Shown piece by piece: positions 32,085 through 49,867 of a stretch of 64,000 nt of DNA; the stretch's first letter is position 1; every line of letters begins with the position of its first letter. Source of the DNA: Bradyrhizobium diazoefficiens (lineage in GTDB: Bacteria > Pseudomonadota > Alphaproteobacteria > Rhizobiales > Xanthobacteraceae); assembly GCF_016599855.1 (NCBI RefSeq), contig NZ_CP067041.1, positions 4,526,001 to 4,590,000 on the forward strand, in the 5' to 3' direction. The notes beneath the pieces were generated by a model. The model was given only the letters and a program-made list of their open reading frames with translations. It was not told where the DNA came from and ran no database searches. Position numbers and translations under genes: made by a program.

Positions 32085-33332
32085 ATGCGGTACACCGACA
32101 TTGCCATCATCGGCGGGGGACTTGCCGGCTCGACCGCCGCCGCCATGCTCGGGCACGCCGGCGTTTCGGCGGTACTGATCGACCCGCACGAGACCTATCC
32201 GGCCGATTTCCGCGTCGAAAAACTTAGCGGTCACGGCCAGGTCGAGCGATTCCAGCGGACCGGAATCGCCGACTCAGTGCTGCGCCGCGCGACGTTCTCC
32301 GGCGAAAACTGGATCGCGCGCTTCGGCCACCTCCTCGACAAGGCGCCCAGCCGGCAGTTCAACATCGTCTACGACTCCCTCGTGAACGCGATTCGCGACG
32401 AGATTCCCGAAACGGTCGAACGGATCTGGACCAAAGCGGTGTCGGTCCAGACCAGCCCGGAACGGCAGAGAATCGCGCTCGCCAACGACGAGACGATCTC
32501 GGCCCGCCTGGTCGTGCTCGCCAACGGCCTGAACGTCGGCCTGCGCCACCAGCTCGGCATCACGCGAAACATCGTCAGCGGCTGCCATTCGATCTCGATT
32601 GGGTTCGACGTGGTACCGGCGGGGCGGAATTCCTTCGACTTCCCGGCGCTGACCTATTTCTCGGAGCGGCCGAGCGACCGCATCCCGTACATCACACTGT
32701 TTCCGATCGGCACGCGGATGCGGGCCAATTTGTTCGTGTACCGCGGCTTCGACGATCCCTGGCTGCGCGAATTGCGCTGCGCGCCGGCCGAGACATTGAA
32801 CGCCGCCCTGCCGCGGCTCAAGCGCATCACCGGCCCGTTCGACATCATCGGAGAGATGAAGATCCGCCCGGTCGATCTCTATGTGAATGACGCCAGTCAC
32901 CTGCCGGGCGTGGTGCTGGCGGGCGATGCCTTCGCAACCTCCTGCCCGGTCGCCGGCACCGGCTGCGACAAGGTGTTCACCGACGTCGAGCGGCTCTGCA
33001 ATGTCCACATCCCGCAATGGCTGGCGTCCGATGGGATGAATGCGGACAAGATCGCCGCCTTCTACGCTGATCCCGTCAAGCGGGCCTGCGACCAACGGTC
33101 GGCGGCGAAAGCCTTCGACTTCCGCTCGGTTTCGATTGCGACGAGCCCCTACTGGACGGCGCAGCGCTGGGCGCGCTTCATGGCGTGGTCGGCCCAGGGA
33201 TTATTGCGAAGGCTCGGAAGCGCGTTCCATCTGGAGCCGAACTTCCTCGGTCACTCCTCCTCGTCGTCCTCGTCCTCATCATCCTCGTCGAGGTCGTCCT
33301 CATCCTCGTCGTCGCTGTCGACGTCAGCCTGA
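32085..33332 (+). CDS. FAD-dependent monooxygenase-like oxidoreductase with poly-Ser tail
   Basis: This 415-residue flavoprotein has the FAD-binding GGGLAGSTAA motif at residues 9-18 and the second FAD motif VVLAGDAFATSCPVAGTGCDKVFTDVERL, characteristic of the PHBH/halogenase-like flavoprotein superfamily. The substrate is unknown. The last 27 residues are mostly Ser (HSSSSS ... SLSTSA). They are encoded antisense to the acidic C-terminus of the convergent ABC exporter; the two coding regions overlap by 82 bases. The tail is unlikely to be catalytic. The gene is divergent from rpsL. Confidence 0.85.
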   Translation: MRYTDIAIIGGGLAGSTAAAMLGHAGVSAVLIDPHETYPADFRVEKLSGHGQVERFQRTGIADSVLRRATFSGENWIARFGHLLDKAPSRQFNIVYDSLVNAIRDEIPETVERIWTKAVSVQTSPERQRIALANDETISARLVVLANGLNVGLRHQLGITRNIVSGCHSISIGFDVVPAGRNSFDFPALTYFSERPSDRIPYITLFPIGTRMRANLFVYRGFDDPWLRELRCAPAETLNAALPRLKRITGPFDIIGEMKIRPVDLYVNDASHLPGVVLAGDAFATSCPVAGTGCDKVFTDVERLCNVHIPQWLASDGMNADKIAAFYADPVKRACDQRSAAKAFDFRSVSIATSPYWTAQRWARFMAWSAQGLLRRLGSAFHLEPNFLGHSSSSSSSSSSSSRSSSSSSSLSTSA

Positions 33333-35278
33333 GCGGCCGCGCCGTGGGACTGATGGATCTGGTCGTTCCACAGTTTGCGATAGGTGCCGTTCCTGGCGAG
33401 CAGCTCGGCGTGCGATCCGCGCTCGATCGCTCTGCCCCCTGAAATCACGATGATCTCGTCCATCTCGACCACCGAGGTCAGGCGGTGGGTCGACCAGATC
33501 ATGGTGCGGCCCTTGGCGACCTTCAGCAACGTGCGATTGATCGCCGCTTCCGTGGTCTGGTCGAGCGCCGAGGTGGCTTCATCGAGCAGCAGCACGGAGG
33601 GATTGCGGATGATCGCGCGCGCGATCGCGATGCGCTGGCGCTGGCCGCCCGACAGCGTATCACCGCGTTCGCCGACTGAGGTGTCGTAGCGCTGCGGCAG
33701 GCTCATGATGTAGCGGTGGATCTCGGCCTTTCTGGCCGCCTCTTCGACCTCCTCGTCGGTCGCGCCCTCCTTGCCGAGCCGGATGTTCTCGCGGATCGAC
33801 ATGTTGAACAGCATGTTCTCCTGGAACACCACCGCCATGCTCCGGCGCAACGAATCCAGCGTCACCTTGCGGACGTCGACACCGTCGATGGTGACGCGCC
33901 CCTCGTCCGGTACGTAAAGCCGCAGGATCAAATTGAGCAGCGTGCTCTTGCCGGAGCCGGAGGGACCCACGATGGCGATGCGCTTTCCCGCATTGAGCTT
34001 GAGGCTCAGATTGTCCAGCACCGGCGTCTGGCTGCCCTCGTACTGGAACGTCACGTGGTCGAAGGTGATGTCGTGGGTGATGCGCGGCAGATCGGGCGCA
34101 CCGGGACGATCGGCGCCGCGCGTGGGCTCGTCGAGCAGCTCCTGCATGTGGCGGATCGCGGCGGCCGAGGAGATCGACACCGGGATGAAGTGCATCACGT
34201 GGGCGATGTTGTAGGAGACCTCCCAGAACGCGCTCTCGAAGGTGACGAAGGTGCCGATGGTGATCTGGCCCTTGGTCGCCAGATAAGCGCCGATCGCGAG
34301 CACGACGAGGTGCAGCAGCAACACCGAGATCGTGACTGTCCGCTCCACCATGGTCGACAGGAACCCGGCGGCCGCAATCCTGTTGCGCGTGTCGTCGTTG
34401 CGTAAGGTGAAGAAGCCGAACATCTTGCGCTGCAGGCTGAACGCCTTGATCACGGCCTGCGCCGCCACGTTCTCCTGCACCATGCCGAGCAGCGCGCTTT
34501 CGTTGAGCTTCTGCTCGTAATTGGCCTGCACCGCCTTCGGCGTCAGGATGCGCGGGCCGATCAGCGTGATCGGAAACACCAGCAGCGCGACGACCGCGAG
34601 CTGCCAGTTCAGGAAGAACATCAGGATGATACCGGCGATCAACTCCAGGAACGGCAGCGCAGCGCTGTTAGCAAAGGTCTTGACCGAGCCTTCGAAGGCC
34701 GAGAGGTCGACCGAGAAGCGCGACAGAATCTCACCGCGTTTGGTGCGGCCGAAATAGGCCGCCGGCAGGTCTTGGACGTGCTCGAACAAGCGTTTGCGGA
34801 CGTCGGAGATGACGCAGGCCGCAAGCCGCGCGTCCCGGCGCTCGTACCAGACCGCGACGATCGAGGTGAAGATGCCTGCGGCCGCGAGCACGCCCAGGAT
34901 CTTGTATAGCGCCTGGAAATCCTCCTCACCGAGCGCGTCGTCGATGAGGAATTTGAGGCTGAGCGGCATGATGACATTGAACAGCGTCTCGACCAGAATG
35001 CCGAACGCCACATAGCCCATGATGCGCTTGTAGTTGGACAGATAGGGCTTGACGAAACCCCAGATGGTCGCGAGCGCGCCGGCGGCTTCGCGCGCGGTAA
35101 AGACGACGAGGTCCTCGTCATTCTCGTCGTCGAGCTCAAGCCCGTCGTCGTCTTCGTCTTCGTCGTCGACGTCGTCTTCCAGCGCGGGCTCGACAGCGGT
35201 GGCGAGCTTGTCCTCGAGCTCTGCCGCCTCTTGTGCGGCGAGCTTCTGTTTGTCGGGAGAAAGAGGCCTGGACGCCAT
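33251..35278 (-). CDS. ABC exporter (fused permease-ATPase) with acidic N- and C-terminal extensions
   Basis: This 675-residue half-transporter has an N-terminal acidic segment (about residues 30-57, mostly Asp/Glu), a six-helix membrane domain (about 70-370) and an ATPase domain. Walker A is GPSGSGKST at 438-446, the Q-loop VFQEN, the signature LSGGQ at 542-546, Walker B LLLDE at 563-567 and the H-loop His598. Residues 652-675 are an acidic tail of Asp/Glu. The MsbA/LmrA-type layout suggests export of a lipid or hydrophobic molecule as a homodimer. Both acidic ends are unusual for the family. It follows the FAD/methyltransferase gene by 133 bases and overlaps the FAD gene's 3' end. Confidence 0.93.
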   Translation of the reverse strand: MASRPLSPDKQKLAAQEAAELEDKLATAVEPALEDDVDDEDEDDDGLELDDENDEDLVVFTAREAAGALATIWGFVKPYLSNYKRIMGYVAFGILVETLFNVIMPLSLKFLIDDALGEEDFQALYKILGVLAAAGIFTSIVAVWYERRDARLAACVISDVRKRLFEHVQDLPAAYFGRTKRGEILSRFSVDLSAFEGSVKTFANSAALPFLELIAGIILMFFLNWQLAVVALLVFPITLIGPRILTPKAVQANYEQKLNESALLGMVQENVAAQAVIKAFSLQRKMFGFFTLRNDDTRNRIAAAGFLSTMVERTVTISVLLLHLVVLAIGAYLATKGQITIGTFVTFESAFWEVSYNIAHVMHFIPVSISSAAAIRHMQELLDEPTRGADRPGAPDLPRITHDITFDHVTFQYEGSQTPVLDNLSLKLNAGKRIAIVGPSGSGKSTLLNLILRLYVPDEGRVTIDGVDVRKVTLDSLRRSMAVVFQENMLFNMSIRENIRLGKEGATDEEVEEAARKAEIHRYIMSLPQRYDTSVGERGDTLSGGQRQRIAIARAIIRNPSVLLLDEATSALDQTTEAAINRTLLKVAKGRTMIWSTHRLTSVVEMDEIIVISGGRAIERGSHAELLARNGTYRKLWNDQIHQSHGAAAQADVDSDDEDEDDLDEDDEDEDDEEE

Positions 35279-35411
35279 GAAACGAACCGATGCTGACGGT
35301 CGGCACGACCGCAGAGAAAGCAGGAAATAGCGGAGCGCCGCTATGACGCCGATTCTATGCGATCAGGATGAGTTCGGCAAAACAATTGGCGAATTCATCC
35401 GCTCTGTGAGG

Positions 35412-37475
35412 CTAGTCGTCGTCTTCGTCCTCGACCTTGTCGAAGAAGGAATAGCGCAAGGAGTCGGCGTCGGCATACCACTGCCCCGGCCCCTTGTTGG
35501 CGGCAAGCGTCGCGGTCCAGAGCGCATCGGTGCAATCCTTGCGGTGCATCGACAGGTCGAAGCCGTTGCCGAAGAACAGTTCGGACCATTCCCACCAGGT
35601 GCCGAGCTTCTTGACCCCGCGCAGTAGATCGTAGCGGTCGATCACGACCGAGGCCATGTCCGAGGTGATCGAGCCGAACACCAGTCCGGTCTTGACCACG
35701 CGGTTCAATTCGCGAATCGCGCGGACCACCTGCTTCGGGGCCACGTGGCAGAGGCTGGTCTCGAACACGTAGTCGAAGGCACCGTCCTTGAATGGCATGT
35801 CGATGATCGAGCCGAGCTTGTTGTACTTCTTCAGCGCCTTCGGCGTCCTGGCGTGGATGGCGCGATTGTTTTCGATGCCGAAGGCATCGATGCCGCGATC
35901 GCGCAGCGCGCCGACCAGCTCGCCACTGGCGGAGCCTGCGACCAGGAGCTTGGCGCCCTCCACCTTGCCCCAGACGATGCCGATCAGCTTGGTCAGATAG
36001 TCGGGATCGGTGAAGTGGCTCCACGCCTCGCTATAGGGGCCGCGGCCGCGGTAGTTCTCGAAATAATCGCGGTCGATCTTATCGGAGATCGGCTCGCCAT
36101 CCTCCTGAGCGCGCTCGCGGCGAAGTCGCATCATCTCGGTCAGGATGATGTCGGTCGCCGCATCCGAGGAGTCGAGCAGCCCGTTCAACGTGGAATCGAA
36201 CAGATAGTCGCCGACCACGACGATCCCAGGATGTTGCTTCGGCTCGGGCCGGTGATTGGTCATGACGTCGCGCACGGGAATACCGCCCGGAATTGCGTTC
36301 ACCGACGACAGCCAGCGGTGGATCTTGCCTTCCATGAAATGCGCACGCGCGTCCCCAAGCGAGGCCGGCAGTGATTTCAGCGCGACGTCGATCAGCTCCC
36401 GGTCCGACAGATTCGCGAACGCCAGCGCATCGGAGCCGGGAATGAGCCAGTTCAGGACACCGTGCTTGCCGACATCGTGGCGCGCGCCTTCGTTGTAGAC
36501 GCAGCAGCCGCCGAACGCTTCAGACATGAACCAGGCGCCGTGAATTTTGTCACCCCAGAACGGGGAATCGAACAGGATCGAGACGCGCAGATAGTGCGCG
36601 GGACGGTCGAAGTACGAGACGTGCTTGACCATCGACTTGCGGAGCTGCTCGCCTTCCCAGCCGAGAGTGGCGAGCCAGGAATGCGGCAGGCAGACCAGCA
36701 CGAGATCGAAGTCGCGCGTCTCCGGTCCCTTGCCGTTCATCATCTTGAGCTGGTAGCGGCCGGTCGTCGCCTTGCCGACGGTGAGCACGCGATGATTGAG
36801 CTGGATGTCGGCATTGACCTCCGACTGCAGGCATTCGATCAGCTGCTCATTGCCGTTCTGGATGGAGTAGAGGCCGATATAGCCGTCGACATCCATCAGA
36901 TAATTCTTGAGCGCGTTGAGGCCGTTGGTGTTGTGGCTCTCGGTCGCGATATCGGAGCGCGCCATCACCTTGAAGAAGCGCTTTGCGGTCTCGTCCTCGA
37001 CTTCCTCGTCGAGCACCTGCTCGGCGGTCTTGTAGGCCCAAGGGTTCTCGTTGTCGTGCGCGCCGACGCCCTCGTAATATTCGATCGGCGTCATCGCCTC
37101 GGCGCAGCGCTTGCGGAACGACTCGATCGCAGCCGCAGTCTTGGCCCCGTATTTGCGGCGCATGCCGGCGACGTCGTTGAGCAGCTCGCCGCCGAACTGC
37201 ACCTGCTCGGCGTCCATCGGAATGGTCTGCAGGCCGAAATGCTGGATCAGCTCGCGCAGCGGATCGGGACCGGTCATCGAGTAGTCGTAGATCTCGGCGA
37301 CGCCGGCCTCGTACATCGCCGGCGCGGAATCGAATTTGCGCGTGACGATCTTGCCGCCGAGCCGATCGGAGGCTTCATAAATGGTGATGCGGCAGAGGTC
37401 GCCAAGCTTACGCTTCAGGTACCAGGCGCTCATCAGCCCGCCAGGGCCGCCGCCTACGATTGCGAGATCAAGCAT
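35412..37475 (-). CDS. FAD-dependent amine-oxidase-like protein fused to a SAM methyltransferase domain
   Basis: The start is the ATG at 37475 (MLDLAIVGGGPGGLMSAWYL); 39 upstream codons in frame show no conservation. The N-terminal half of this 687-residue protein is an NAD(P)/FAD-binding oxidoreductase (dinucleotide motif GGGPGG at 8-13; C-terminal FAD motif VVVGDYLFDSTLNGLLDSSDAATD). From residue 508 there is a class I methyltransferase-like domain: LLVAGSASGELVGAL, acidic Glu after the second strand (FGIENN), and DMPFKDGAFDYVFETSLCHV. The end is acidic (KVEDEDDD). The substrate is unknown; a product that is oxidised, methylated and exported by the neighbouring ABC protein is inference. Confidence 0.85.
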   Translation of the reverse strand: MLDLAIVGGGPGGLMSAWYLKRKLGDLCRITIYEASDRLGGKIVTRKFDSAPAMYEAGVAEIYDYSMTGPDPLRELIQHFGLQTIPMDAEQVQFGGELLNDVAGMRRKYGAKTAAAIESFRKRCAEAMTPIEYYEGVGAHDNENPWAYKTAEQVLDEEVEDETAKRFFKVMARSDIATESHNTNGLNALKNYLMDVDGYIGLYSIQNGNEQLIECLQSEVNADIQLNHRVLTVGKATTGRYQLKMMNGKGPETRDFDLVLVCLPHSWLATLGWEGEQLRKSMVKHVSYFDRPAHYLRVSILFDSPFWGDKIHGAWFMSEAFGGCCVYNEGARHDVGKHGVLNWLIPGSDALAFANLSDRELIDVALKSLPASLGDARAHFMEGKIHRWLSSVNAIPGGIPVRDVMTNHRPEPKQHPGIVVVGDYLFDSTLNGLLDSSDAATDIILTEMMRLRRERAQEDGEPISDKIDRDYFENYRGRGPYSEAWSHFTDPDYLTKLIGIVWGKVEGAKLLVAGSASGELVGALRDRGIDAFGIENNRAIHARTPKALKKYNKLGSIIDMPFKDGAFDYVFETSLCHVAPKQVVRAIRELNRVVKTGLVFGSITSDMASVVIDRYDLLRGVKKLGTWWEWSELFFGNGFDLSMHRKDCTDALWTATLAANKGPGQWYADADSLRYSFFDKVEDEDDD

Positions 37476-37605
37476 GTGAGGTCCGTGGTCTCCGGCCTTG
37501 CCCCCGTCACGGGACCACCGGTCTAAGCTCCCCAAGCAGAAGCACTTTTCTGACTGAAGGAAAGATGAACAAAGGTTGATTCCGCATCGCAACAGGCAAA
37601 CAAAG

Positions 37606-37636
37606 CAGCAAAAAGGCCGGCTTGCGCCGGCCTTTT
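37606..37636 (-). terminator. Rho-independent terminator after rpoC
   Basis: The arms aaaaggccggc and gccggcctttt meet at 37611-37634 with a short loop. On the minus strand the stem is followed by TTTTTGCTGC. It lies 32 bases past the rpoC stop and separates rpoBC from the FAD/methyltransferase gene. Confidence 0.88.
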
Positions 37637-37667
37637 CGTTGTCCTCGGTATTCCTACGGATGAACGA

Positions 37668-41864
<4,197 letters not shown>

Positions 41865-41993
41865 CGTCTTCTCCTCGCGTACCGGTCGCCTCCGGACGCA
41901 AATTCGAAAATCACTCGAGCGGGGCGCCCAGCCCTCAAGGCATCGGGAGGGGCGCCAATGCCCGGCCGCGACGGCCGGGCATGAAAGGTCGGA

Positions 41994-46118
<4,125 letters not shown>

Positions 46119-46599
46119 CGTGGCCTCTCATTTTCGTCGCCCGCTCCGGGCGCGCCGTCCGGAACGCGGCTGCCGCCGCTTCCCGGGTTAAATTTTTCGA
46201 ACCCGTCTTGGGGACCGAAAATCCAGTTTCAGGCGCCATGTCCCGAATCTGTTCTTCAGACCTTCAAAACGCAAAACGACGCGCGGGGCGCATAGGCACG
46301 CCCGCCCGTCACAACGATTGTCTTCACGGACTGCAAAAGCCCGAAATAGCCTGCTCTCCCAACGGCTTACAGGGAAATCCGGCACCCTGCCCACCGCGCT
46401 TTCGTGCTGTCGAACCGATATGGGGCGACAATAGTGCAGATTCGAGGGGCAACCCCCCGAATCCCCACACTTTTTCGTGTTCGGCCTGCGTCGGGACGTT
46501 CCGTCGCACGCCTTTTGCATCTGGCCCACCCTTTTGAGGGATGGACCAAGATCCCGGGCTCGCTCCAGGCTTGTCCGGGATCTTGCCAGTAAGCGTTGC
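46119..46599 (-). other. rplL-rpoB intergenic region
   Basis: These 481 bases contain no gene; the short frames crossing it look like chance. It holds a strong hairpin at 46547-46585 near the rplL end. In enterobacteria this interval contains an attenuator and an RNase III site. Confidence 0.6.
46547..46585 (-). promoter_or_regulatory. Hairpin in rplL-rpoB gap, likely attenuator or processing site
   Basis: The 11-base arms CAAGATCCCGG (46547-46557) and CCGGGATCTTG (46575-46585) enclose a 17-base loop. No T-run follows on the minus strand, so RNase cleavage or partial read-through is more likely than plain termination. It starts 15 bases past the rplL stop. Confidence 0.5.
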
Positions 46600-46977
46600 T
46601 TACTTGAGCTCGACCTTCGCGCCAGCCTTCTCGAGCTGGGCCTTGATCTTATCGGCTTCGTCCTTGTTCACGCCTTCCTTGACAGGCTTCGGCGCGCCCT
46701 CGACGAGGTCCTTTGCTTCCTTCAGGCCCAGGCCGGTGATGGCGCGGACTTCCTTGATGACCTCGATCTTCTTGTCGCCGGCGGCGGCCAGAACGACCGT
46801 GAACTCGGTCTTCTCTTCGACCGGAGCGGCAGCAGCGCCACCAGCAGCCGGGCCGGCCACGGCGACGGCCGCGGCAGCCGAAACGCCCCACTTCTCTTCG
46901 AGGAGCTTCGCGAGCTCGGCAGCTTCGAGCACGGTGAGGCTCGAGAGGTCGTCAACGATCTTCTGCAAGTCAGCCAT
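46600..46977 (-). CDS. rplL: 50S ribosomal protein L7/L12
   Basis: This 125-residue protein has the N-terminal dimerisation helices ([21 protein letters not shown]), an Ala/Gly hinge and the factor-binding C-terminal domain ([26 protein letters not shown]). It forms the ribosomal stalk on L10. Confidence 0.98.
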   Translation of the reverse strand: MADLQKIVDDLSSLTVLEAAELAKLLEEKWGVSAAAAVAVAGPAAGGAAAAPVEEKTEFTVVLAAAGDKKIEVIKEVRAITGLGLKEAKDLVEGAPKPVKEGVNKDEADKIKAQLEKAGAKVELK

Positions 46978-47031
46978 TGTTCAGTTTCCTTACGTGTAAG
47001 TCTGGTTCGGGTTTGAGTTTTGCGAAGGGCG

Positions 47032-47550
47032 TCAGGCCGCTTCGCCCTTTGAGGCATGAGCCTGGATGACGCGCGCGAGCTTGCCCGCGGGCGCATTGGC
47101 GAGCTGAGCGAGCTTGGTCGCCGGGGCCACAATCAGGCCGACGATCTTGGCACGCAGTTCGTCAAGCGACGGCAGCGAGGCAAGCGCCTTCACGCCGTCG
47201 ACATTCAGGACGGTCTTTCCCATCGAGCCGCCAATGATGACGAACTTTTCGTTCGCCTTGGCGAATTCGATGGCGACCTTTGGCGCCGCTACCGGATCGT
47301 TCGAAGTGGCGATCACGGTCGGTCCCTTCAGCATGGGGCCGATGGCAACGACGTCAGTGCCTTCAAGAGCAATTTTGGCGAGACGGTTCTTCGAGACCTT
47401 CACCGAGGCACCCGCCTGCTTCATCTGCTGGCGCAGCTTCTGCATCTGGGCGACGGTGAGGCCGGAATATTGAGCAACGACCGCGACGCTCGTGGTCTTG
47501 AAGACCCCGTTGAGCTGTTCGACCGCCTCTTTTTTTGCCGCTCGTTCCAC
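47032..47550 (-). CDS. rplJ: 50S ribosomal protein L10
   Basis: The GTG at 47550 is chosen as start: it gives [14 protein letters not shown] and 172 residues, the usual length, with AAAGAG seven bases upstream. An in-frame ATG at 47577 would add nine residues. The protein has [19 protein letters not shown] and [13 protein letters not shown]. It anchors L7/L12 and in other bacteria represses its own operon. Confidence 0.96.
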   Translation of the reverse strand: MERAAKKEAVEQLNGVFKTTSVAVVAQYSGLTVAQMQKLRQQMKQAGASVKVSKNRLAKIALEGTDVVAIGPMLKGPTVIATSNDPVAAPKVAIEFAKANEKFVIIGGSMGKTVLNVDGVKALASLPSLDELRAKIVGLIVAPATKLAQLANAPAGKLARVIQAHASKGEAA

Positions 47551-48125
47551 AGCAAGCTCTTTCCGGTTGGCGGTCATCGCGAAAGCGGGACCGCCGGGTT
47601 ACACCCATCGTCCCACCCAAACCTGAACCTCAGGGTCAAAACCCATCGGACACGCCGGGCAAGACGACAATTCAAAGCCTGCCCTCCGGGAGCTCGTGAG
47701 AGCCCACGGCGTGTCGAGGTCCGAACCAAACTCCTTCCGCAACCACTCTCAAGTGAGAAGCGAAGTGAAATCCGGTCTTCACCCGTCTATGCAGGCCGTG
47801 CGATTAAGCCGTTGAGAAATCGAAATTTCCCGCGGGCGCCTGCAGTCTTGGACAGGACAAGGCCAGCCGGCGAACCGCCTGACCTCTGCCCGCACCCCAC
47901 CAACCGATGGATTTTCCTTCCTTTTCCGGCAAATCCTTACGGACGTCCTGAAAAGGAATGATCTCCTGCGTGTCGGGTTTTCGGAATGCGTGCACGGACG
48001 CGCCAGCCAAGGCCGGCACCTCCGGAAGCGGTTCTTAACCGCTCTCGGTCCGCTTGCCAAGAGCAAAATTCACACCAGTTCCAATCCGTTGCCATCAGGG
48101 CTTGATCCGGGCCGACAAGGGCGAT
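47551..48125 (-). other. rplJ leader and upstream intergenic region
   Basis: These 575 bases between the hydroxyacid dehydrogenase and rplJ hold no convincing gene. The length fits an own promoter for rplJL-rpoBC and an L10-binding leader. I could not place the promoter or the leader fold by eye. Confidence 0.5.
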
Positions 48126-49079
48126 TCAGGCCGATTTGACCCGATGAGGCAGCGGCCTGCCCGCAAAGAAAGCGGTCAGGTTCGCCAGCACGCAGTTCTG
48201 CATGGCCACATGCGATTCGAGGGTATGGCCGCCAATATGGGGAGCGAGCACCACGTTGGGGAACGCCGTCAGTGCGTCGGGGGTATGCGGTTCCTTCTCG
48301 AAGACGTCGAGGCCGGCGCCCGCGATGGTCTTGTCGGAGAGCGCCGCCACCAGGGCTTTCTCGTCGATGACCGACCCGCGGGAGATGTTGATGACATAAC
48401 CATCCGCGCCGAGGCGCCCGAGGATATCGGCGTTGACGACATGCTGGGTCTCGGCCCCGGCCCGGACCGCGATCATCAGCACGCTGCACCAGTCGGCCAG
48501 CGCCTCCAGGGTCGGGAAATATTGATAGGGCAAATCGTATTTGCTGCGGCTGAAATAGCCGATTTCGCTCTCGAAGGCGGCGCAGCGGGCGGCGATCTTA
48601 CGGCCGATCTCGCCCATGCCGTAGATGCCGATACGGCGGCCGGGCATGCCGGCCTGCGGGCGCATCATCGGCGACTGCTTCGAGGCCGCCCAGTCGCCGC
48701 TGCGGACATATTGGTCTGCGATCAGGATCCGCCGCGTCGTCGCCAGCAGCAGGGTCATCGCGATGTCGGCGACCGCGGCCGCGTTGGCACCGGGGCTGTG
48801 GCCGACAGCGATGTTGCGAGCAGCAGCCGCCTTCAGGTCGACGCCGTCATAGCCGGTGCCGTAACAGACGATGGCGCCGAGCTTCGGAAACAGGTCCATC
48901 GCCTCTGCACTGAGCGGCGAGCCGCCGGCGGTGAGCAGTGCGCGGATCTCGCCGAGCTTCTCCGCCGGAAATATTTCGCGCGCGGGCTTGCCACCGGTGT
49001 CGAGCAGCTCGAATCGCTCGGCAAAGCGCGCCATCATCGTCTTGGGAAAGCGCGAGTAGATCAGGACCTTGTCAGCCAT
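48126..49079 (-). CDS. D-isomer-specific 2-hydroxyacid dehydrogenase
   Basis: The start is the ATG at 49079 (MADKVLIYSRFPKTM), giving 317 residues. The NAD(P)-binding motif is IGIYGMGEIGRKIA. The catalytic Arg is in NISRGSVIDE, the Glu in FEKEP and the His in APHIGGHT. The layout is that of glyoxylate/hydroxypyruvate reductase-like members, but substrate is not fixed by sequence. It lies between rplA and rplJ, where most bacteria have nothing, and after a terminator hairpin, so it is probably not tightly cotranscribed with rplKA. Confidence 0.92.
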   Translation of the reverse strand: MADKVLIYSRFPKTMMARFAERFELLDTGGKPAREIFPAEKLGEIRALLTAGGSPLSAEAMDLFPKLGAIVCYGTGYDGVDLKAAAARNIAVGHSPGANAAAVADIAMTLLLATTRRILIADQYVRSGDWAASKQSPMMRPQAGMPGRRIGIYGMGEIGRKIAARCAAFESEIGYFSRSKYDLPYQYFPTLEALADWCSVLMIAVRAGAETQHVVNADILGRLGADGYVINISRGSVIDEKALVAALSDKTIAGAGLDVFEKEPHTPDALTAFPNVVLAPHIGGHTLESHVAMQNCVLANLTAFFAGRPLPHRVKSA

Positions 49080-49105
49080 TGTTCTTGTTTCCGGTGAGTG
49101 CCGTC

Positions 49106-49147
49106 GAAAATGCAAAGGGGCGGAATCGGTCACCCGATTCCGCCCCT
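49106..49147 (-). terminator. Strong hairpin terminator after rplA
   Basis: The 14-base arms aggggcggaatcgg (49116-49129) and its exact complement (49134-49147) enclose a TCAC loop. On the minus strand TTTGCATTTTCG follows. It lies 22 bases past the rplA stop and splits rplKA from the downstream dehydrogenase. Confidence 0.8.
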
Positions 49148-49168
49148 CGCCTCATGCAATTTCCAGAC

Positions 49169-49861
49169 TTAGCCGAGAATGGTGCCCGGCTCGACCTTCA
49201 CACCGGGGCCCATGCTCGAGGACACCGCAACGCGCTGAATGTAGGTGCCCTTGGAACCAGCCGGCTTCGCCTTCGAGACAGCATCGGCGAGAGCCTTGAT
49301 GTTCTCGACCAGCTTCTCCTCGGAGAACGAGGCCTTGCCGACACCGGCCTGCAGGATGCCGGCCTTCTCGACGCGGAACTCGACCGAGCCACCCTTGGCG
49401 CCCTTCACCGCGCCGGTGACGTCCATGGTCACGGTGCCGATCTTCGGGTTCGGCATCAAGCCGCGCGGGCCAAGCACCTTACCGAGGCGGCCGACCAGCG
49501 GCATCATGTCGGGGGTAGCGATGCAGCGGTCGAACTCGATCGTTCCGTTCTGCACCTTCTCGACCAGGTCCTCGGCGCCGACGACGTCGGCACCGGCAGC
49601 CTTGGCCTCGTCAGCCTTGGCGCCGCGGGCGAACACGCCGACGCGGAGCGTACGGCCGGTGCCGTTCGGCAGGGTCACGACGCCGCGGACCATCTGGTCG
49701 GCGTGGCGAGGATCGACGCCGAGATTGATCGCGACCTCGATGGTCTCGTCGAACTTCGCCTTGGCGCGTTCCTTGACCATCTTGATGGCGTCCGCGAGCG
49801 GGTAAAGCTTTTCCCGGTCAATGCCTTCGCGGGCTTTGTTCAAACGCTTTCCGATTGCCAT
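49169..49861 (-). CDS. rplA: 50S ribosomal protein L1
   Basis: This 230-residue protein has the L1 stalk-binding motifs [21 protein letters not shown] and [17 protein letters not shown]1 moves E-site tRNA and commonly represses rplKA. It lies six bases past rplK. Confidence 0.98.
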   Translation of the reverse strand: MAIGKRLNKAREGIDREKLYPLADAIKMVKERAKAKFDETIEVAINLGVDPRHADQMVRGVVTLPNGTGRTLRVGVFARGAKADEAKAAGADVVGAEDLVEKVQNGTIEFDRCIATPDMMPLVGRLGKVLGPRGLMPNPKIGTVTMDVTGAVKGAKGGSVEFRVEKAGILQAGVGKASFSEEKLVENIKALADAVSKAKPAGSKGTYIQRVAVSSSMGPGVKVEPGTILG

Positions 49862-49867
49862 GACCGC

